Shown here: piece after piece, positions 25,048-28,018 of the stretch
How positions within the stretch are numbered: the stretch's first letter is position 1
How the letters are laid out: every line of letters begins with the position of its first letter
Assembly (NCBI GenBank): GCA_009930155.1
Contig: RZYX01000020.1
Location: 1-28,018 of the forward strand
DNA: 28,018 nucleotides
Direction: 5' to 3'
DNA from: Clostridia bacterium
GTDB lineage: Bacteria; Bacillota_A; Clostridia; Oscillospirales; Acutalibacteraceae
The notes under the pieces: generated by a model
What the model was told of the DNA's origin: nothing
The model's database searches: none
Seen by the model: only the letters and a program-made list of their open reading frames with translations
Made by a program: the position numbers and the translations under genes

Positions 25048-25522
25048 TAAAGTACTTCCTTATTGCTTCATTAGTTATCGTGTTATTTGAATAAGGTACA
25101 TATACATCTTTCCATGGTGATTGTTTATGTGTAAGTGTAACTAAATCAGTCGCAGAATAAAATGAAAATTTATCGACTACGGCATTTATAAGTTCTTTAC
25201 TTTTAGCATCTATATCACTATCATCATATTGAACGCATTGTGAATCCCATATAGTATCTTCATCAAAATCAATATATGATTTAATAGTTGGAATATCTCC
25301 ACTACCATATTGCTTATACTCCTGATATGCTTTTGGTACAACAGGACCAAAATCCCACGCTTCTATTGTTTCCCCAAAACAAGGCTTATTAGTAGTTGAA
25401 TTCGTTAAAAAATATGCCTGCACAAAATAAAGAATTTTTTGTAATTTCAAATTAGAAATACCATAATTATTATTATTGCTATAGTTAATAATATATCTGG
25501 CAATATCAAGAACATTATTCAT
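25040..25522 (-). CDS. Panacea-domain (DUF4065/SocA-like) antitoxin
   Basis: The 160-residue protein begins at ATG 25522 (MNNVLDIARY), since AAAGGAG lies 8 nt upstream. It matches the Panacea (DUF4065, GepA/SocA-like) family: SNLKLQKILYFVQAYF (23-38), AWDFGPVVPKAYQEYK (55-70), YGSGDIP, and a C-terminal LVTLTHKQSPWKD. Panacea proteins act as antitoxins whose partner toxins vary widely. Gene order here is antitoxin first, partner second, with an 8-nt overlap. In the known case of Caulobacter SocA the protein is a proteolytic adaptor, so that mechanism is an alternative. Confidence 0.88.
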   Translation of the reverse strand: MNNVLDIARYIINYSNNNNYGISNLKLQKILYFVQAYFLTNSTTNKPCFGETIEAWDFGPVVPKAYQEYKQYGSGDIPTIKSYIDFDEDTIWDSQCVQYDDSDIDAKSKELINAVVDKFSFYSATDLVTLTHKQSPWKDVYVPYSNNTITNEAIRKYFNG

Positions 25523-25557
25523 ATCGCAGTCTCCTTTCAACTTAATTATCACATTCT

Positions 25558-25586
25558 ATTATATCCTAATTATTATCTTTTGTACA
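25558..25586 (-). promoter_or_regulatory. Promoter of the Panacea operon
   Basis: On the minus strand TGTACA (25586-25581), a 17-bp spacer and TATAAT (25563-25558) lie upstream of the antitoxin gene. The -35 hexamer is itself a palindrome, which could help autoregulation. Confidence 0.6.
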
Positions 25587-26003
25587 CATCTAATACTTTT
25601 AAAAGTTTACTTCGAATAATTATACACAGAATTTCTTCAAATTATAGTATCATCTTTTCCCTTTGTTATTTCATCTGAATAACAAAAGCTTATGCTATCA
25701 TCATTTTATAAATTTTCATAGAGAAACTCTTGCAGAAATTTTATCTGCAGTGTATTCACTTCTCTTACAACTCTCTTGTTTTCTTTTCACGTCAACTTCT
25801 GTCACTCTGAAACTAGTATATAATAAGGCTTTCAGAGCACTTTATCCATCTCGACTTCTCGACCTACTAATTATCCATCTCGACCACACAACCTAACGCC
25901 AAACATTCAACTCGTGCACTCAAATCAATGACAACCAAATAAGCCATACAACCTAAAAACACTTTGACTGATTTTTGCTCTTTAGATATGTTTCCTTATA
26001 CGA

Positions 26004-26045
26004 GAAAACACACATTTCCCGTAATTGATGAAAAGTGTGTTTTTC
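26004..26045 (+). terminator. Terminator-like hairpin
   Basis: AAAACACAC (26005-26013) pairs with GTGTGTTTT (26035-26043), followed by TCT. No gene is clearly served. Confidence 0.45.
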
Positions 26046-26057
26046 TAAAAGTCTCGC

Positions 26058-26083
26058 AAAAGCCCATATAATAAGGCTTTTCT
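26058..26083 (+). terminator. Short terminator-like hairpin
   Basis: AAAAGCC (26058-26064) pairs with GGCTTTT (26075-26081) around a 10-nt loop. Confidence 0.4.
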
Positions 26084-26146
26084 GGCTTATTTTCTTGACA
26101 TCAATACTACTGTCTCAACGTGGCACGAGTTGATTGAATGAATGTC

Positions 26147-26199
26147 AAATGCCCTCGTCCGTTCTTGGAAACATATCTATCGGTTTTGAGGGCATTTTT
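26147..26199. terminator. Hairpin with terminator character in both directions
   Basis: AAATGCCCTC (26147-26156) pairs with GAGGGCATTT (26188-26197) around a 31-nt loop, followed by TT. Confidence 0.5.
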
Positions 26200-26335
26200 C
26201 GTGTTTTTCCCGTTCTCGGAAATAAATCCAAGATTTTACGCATTCCTTCAATATTGTATGATTAAATGGTGTATTGGTTCTCTACTCTTGTTAAAGCAGA
26301 AGGGAGAGTCAAACTATGCTATCAGTCATAATTCC

Positions 26336-26575
26336 TTATGCTTCTTCAGTGCTTTCTGAAAATCGCCATTTGATAGCCGTAATCATCCAAAATAGATAAA
26401 GCACAATCAGGCAGTTATTTTTATTGAATGTTTTCATACCACTGAGTCCATGCGCAATATTATTACGCAGGTTTTTTCCTAACTGTTCAACCATAACAAA
26501 ATCAATCATAAAAAGTAAGTCCTTGTCCAGCGTTGCCTCAACAAAGTCTTCTCTGATAAAATCATTAAAATTCTT
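26336..26575 (-). pseudogene. DUF4209-like C-terminal fragment with HEPN-type motif
   Basis: On the minus strand an open frame of 79 residues runs from just after a stop at 26576-26578 to TAA at 26336. It reads KNFNDFIREDFVEATLDKDL, then GKNLRNNIAHGLSGMKTFN, then a hydrophobic end. NLRNNIAHGL is the hallmark of the DUF4209 C-terminus and contains an R-x4-H pattern like HEPN ribonucleases. No start codon or ribosome binding site fits, and the upstream frame is closed, so this is the 3' relic of a larger gene. The full-length family is of unknown function. Confidence 0.6.
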
Positions 26576-26599
26576 TTACCGCATTTCATAATCTGCGTG

Positions 26600-26788
26600 T
26601 TATCGGCTCTGCGTCTTTGCGTCTGGCTCTTTGATAACTGACATATTCATTTGTTTCACATTGATTAGTGTTTCCTGTTTGCACTTCGGACAGAACAATG
26701 GAAAGTTTTTATGTTCCATATCTCCTCGTATGCGTAATCTTGTTTTATTTCCGCAAACAGGGCAAAATATCCATTCTGATTTGCCCAT
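26600..26788 (-). CDS. Cysteine-rich KTR-domain protein
   Basis: This is a 62-residue protein beginning at ATG 26788 (MGKSEWIFCPVCGNKTRLRI). Two Cys-x2-Cys knuckles (FCPVCGNKTR and FCPKCKQETL) should bind one zinc ion. The C-terminus reads IKEPDAKTQSR. This matches the cysteine-rich KTR family, short proteins found mostly in conjugative and mobilisable elements of Firmicutes. A role in nucleic-acid or protein binding is assumed but not known. It lies 18 nt after the DUF4825-type gene and probably shares its transcript. Confidence 0.88.
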   Translation of the reverse strand: MGKSEWIFCPVCGNKTRLRIRGDMEHKNFPLFCPKCKQETLINVKQMNMSVIKEPDAKTQSR

Positions 26789-26806
26789 GAACACCACCCC
26801 ACCAGT

Positions 26807-27349
26807 TTAACTGAAAAACTGCTCGACAAAATCAGTAGAGTTCAATTTGTCTTGTACCTCATTGCTCCATTTTTCTTGTTCCAATAGTTCAGATAAAGGA
26901 CTTCCAAAAACTTCCTCAATTTGCTTTCTGCTAAAGGAGTAGCTTTCGCCGGAAAAGTTGTAGGTTATCCCCGATAGGTTATCAATCGCGGCCATAGCTG
27001 CAACAGAATTATAGATTAAATCACGCTGCATCTTTTCTTCGCCAATGTTCCAAACAGTATCAAGGTAGTTTACTGTCAAAGCACAAGTTTCTGAATTGAT
27101 TTCAAACTTCATATCAACATTATTCAGTGGTAAATTCCAGAACAAATTGCCGATATTACTTGCGTTCCCGATATAAGGGCTTTTGTAATCCTCAATGCTC
27201 GTTATGTCATGCGTCAAAGCGTCTGTCTGATTTTGTGCATACTCCGCTTGTTTTTCCCGATTAGATGGAATAACCCCAAACTGGATTATGCAAAACAGGA
27301 TTGCAGCGATAGCCAAAAGACAAATGATGATTTTACTTTTTTTATTCAT
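26807..27349 (-). CDS. DUF4825-like membrane-anchored protein
   Basis: The 180-residue protein starts at ATG 27349, 8 nt after AAAGGGG; the ATG at 27355 is too close to that site. An N-terminal signal anchor (IIICLLAIAAILFCIIQFGV) is followed by an extracytoplasmic domain. That domain opens with SPYIGNASNIGNLFWNLP and contains LTVNYLDTVW, the pattern of DUF4825 proteins. Their function is unknown; in Firmicutes they often accompany regulators and membrane partners. The start overlaps the end of the upstream gene by 8 nt, so the two are translated together. Confidence 0.8.
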   Translation of the reverse strand: MNKKSKIIICLLAIAAILFCIIQFGVIPSNREKQAEYAQNQTDALTHDITSIEDYKSPYIGNASNIGNLFWNLPLNNVDMKFEINSETCALTVNYLDTVWNIGEEKMQRDLIYNSVAAMAAIDNLSGITYNFSGESYSFSRKQIEEVFGSPLSELLEQEKWSNEVQDKLNSTDFVEQFFS

Positions 27350-27914
27350 TTTCATGCCCCTTTCTGTTTTTCAATAAGAGCTTTGTAAAGCTGCCAAATG
27401 TAATAGGAATAAGGATTGTAAGTAGCGGCATATAAAACCGTACCGCGACATTCGCCATTTGATACGGACCGCTGATATTGAGAGGTCTGCCAAACCAAAT
27501 ATTGCTTCCGAATGTCAACGCCGCCATTGTTCCGGCACATACAACAAAGAACAGTCCCCAAACAATCCAAGCTGTTTTCTTGCGTCGTTCGCTTGTAGTG
27601 ATTGACAGGAACGCAACAGCTTCCGTCTGCTGTTTAGTCTGCAAAAGATAAACTATGCCGGAACTGATAGTAAGCAAAAGTCCCAAGTAGCTGAATGTTG
27701 CAAAATGGGTGAAAAGCAGCGGCAAAGAGAATATCCAGAATATGGTACAGTTGAGAAGTACGGTCTGCGTACACTCTAAACGGTATTTGCTAATATCTGT
27801 CAGTTGATTTCCGTCTATCAGATAGTCAATAGTGGATAGACTTTCCTTTGCTTTCTTTGCCGCAATGTCCGCTTCAACCCCCTGCGTTATCAAGTCGTCC
27901 ATTTTTGCGGTCAT
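27342..27914 (-). CDS. Four-helix membrane protein with HAAS-like N-terminus
   Basis: The 190-residue protein begins MTAKMDDLITQGVEADIAAK. This charged helical N-terminus resembles the HAAS or permease-prefix domains encoded beside PadR-type regulators. Four hydrophobic segments follow, near 52-70, 75-91, 112-132 and 157-175. No ribosome binding site precedes 27914 clearly, and an ATG at 27902 is an alternative. It is co-transcribed with the DUF4825-like gene. The region looks richer in G+C than the window average, in line with transfer. The function is unknown. Confidence 0.7.
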   Translation of the reverse strand: MTAKMDDLITQGVEADIAAKKAKESLSTIDYLIDGNQLTDISKYRLECTQTVLLNCTIFWIFSLPLLFTHFATFSYLGLLLTISSGIVYLLQTKQQTEAVAFLSITTSERRKKTAWIVWGLFFVVCAGTMAALTFGSNIWFGRPLNISGPYQMANVAVRFYMPLLTILIPITFGSFTKLLLKNRKGHENE

Positions 27915-27956
27915 ATTGCTTTGTAGTGGTATATTAAATTTGTAACACCTTGTACG

Positions 27957-27980
27957 ATTAATATGATATATAATATTAAT
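27957..27980. repeat. Inverted repeat in a divergent promoter region
   Basis: ATTAATAT (27957-27964) and ATATTAAT (27973-27980) flank 8 nt that include part of TATAAT. It lies between the minus-strand membrane gene and the plus-strand start at 28003, and could be an operator. Confidence 0.4.
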
Positions 27981-28002
27981 TATCCAAAAGGAGGACTGAA
28001 CA

Positions 28003-28018
28003 ATGTCAGTACGTTACA
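28003..28018 (+). CDS. Start of a plus-strand gene, cut by the window end
   Basis: Only five codons are visible (MSVRY). AAAAGGAGG at 27986-27994 lies 8 nt before the ATG, so the start is very likely real. The product cannot be named. Similar N-termini occur in small helix-turn-helix regulators, but five residues are not enough to decide. Confidence 0.6.

Larger units (their letters stand above)
25587..26335. other. Gene-free stretch with hairpins and inverted repeats
   Basis: No gene is convincing on either strand. ATATAATAAGGCTTT occurs twice (about 25819 and 26067). TTATCCATCTCGAC occurs at 25842 and 25871. GCACGAGTTG-type sequence is inverted between 25904-25917 and 26123-26140. Three hairpins lie at 26004-26043, 26058-26081 and 26147-26197. 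This is typical of eroded or boundary DNA of mobile elements. Confidence 0.5.

Noticed and set aside
25663..25896. 77-codon plus-strand frame upstream of the hairpin cluster
   Set aside because: It starts with TTG, has no ribosome binding site, and overlaps the repeated TTATCCATCTCGAC. I see no protein features.
25817..26081. Possible CRISPR array from repeated short motifs
   Set aside because: Repeats are 14-15 nt, occur only twice each, and have irregular spacing. No spacer pattern or cas gene is present.
26138..26359. 73-codon plus-strand frame
   Set aside because: It spans a terminator-like hairpin and the stop of the minus-strand DUF4209-like relic, lacks a ribosome binding site, and has no family resemblance.

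Overview
The window looks like chromosomal DNA of a low-G+C, Gram-positive anaerobe of the class Clostridia. The evidence is AT-rich sequence, AGGAGG-type ribosome binding sites, consensus sigma-A promoters, a T-box leader, a SigI/RsgI pair, a sortase-type surface protein and a minimal SUF-like Fe-S gene pair. A Ruminococcus/Oscillospirales-like genome would fit, but the genus cannot be fixed from this sequence.

Layout. 1-647 is the 3' end of a cell-wall-anchored surface protein, closed by a strong terminator. 714-1375 is a graveyard of mobile-element genes: an IS21-type transposase piece, a tyrosine-integrase piece, and a mobilisation-like gene with two internal stops. 1822-8617 is a complete tryptophan operon, trpE-G-D-C-F-B-A, behind a perfect promoter and a Trp-specific T-box leader. 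A second terminator-like hairpin lies between the T-box terminator and trpE. 9013-9999 is a stand-alone membrane protein with a Cys/His cluster. 10163-14581 is a promoter, a roughly 320-nt untranslated leader, and a tight cluster: CPBP membrane protease, tadA, an Mrp-type Fe-S carrier, and a SufC/SufB-like pair (SmsCB type). 14729-15769 is an M23 cell-wall peptidase.

On the minus strand, 15935-18637 holds two small membrane proteins and a DUF3089-type lipoprotein hydrolase. 18973-20731 is sigI-rsgI. 21164-21868 is a secreted protein made of three near-identical 56-residue repeats, preceded by GTTCA boxes spaced exactly 11 bp. Facing it is a two-component system (21941-23915) of the OmpR class, whose members bind such direct repeats. 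24091-24204 is the tail of a serine recombinase. 24250-25522 is a Panacea-domain antitoxin with an overlapping membrane-protein partner, a likely toxin-antitoxin or defence pair. 25523-28018 looks like accessory or integrative-element DNA: hairpins and inverted repeats, a DUF4209-like fragment, a cysteine-rich KTR protein, a DUF4825-like protein with a membrane partner, and the first codons of a plus-strand gene.

How it works together. The trp block converts chorismate to tryptophan and is sensed through uncharged tRNA-Trp. The mrp-smsC-smsB block is a compact Fe-S assembly unit. sigI-rsgI and the OmpR-type pair are separate envelope signalling modules, the latter perhaps controlling the adjacent repeat protein. 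The two ends and the 24-28 kb part show repeated mobile-element insertion and decay. The items most worth testing are the double-hairpin trp leader, the phased GTTCA array, the Panacea pair with a membrane effector, and the unassigned leader at 10198-10517.
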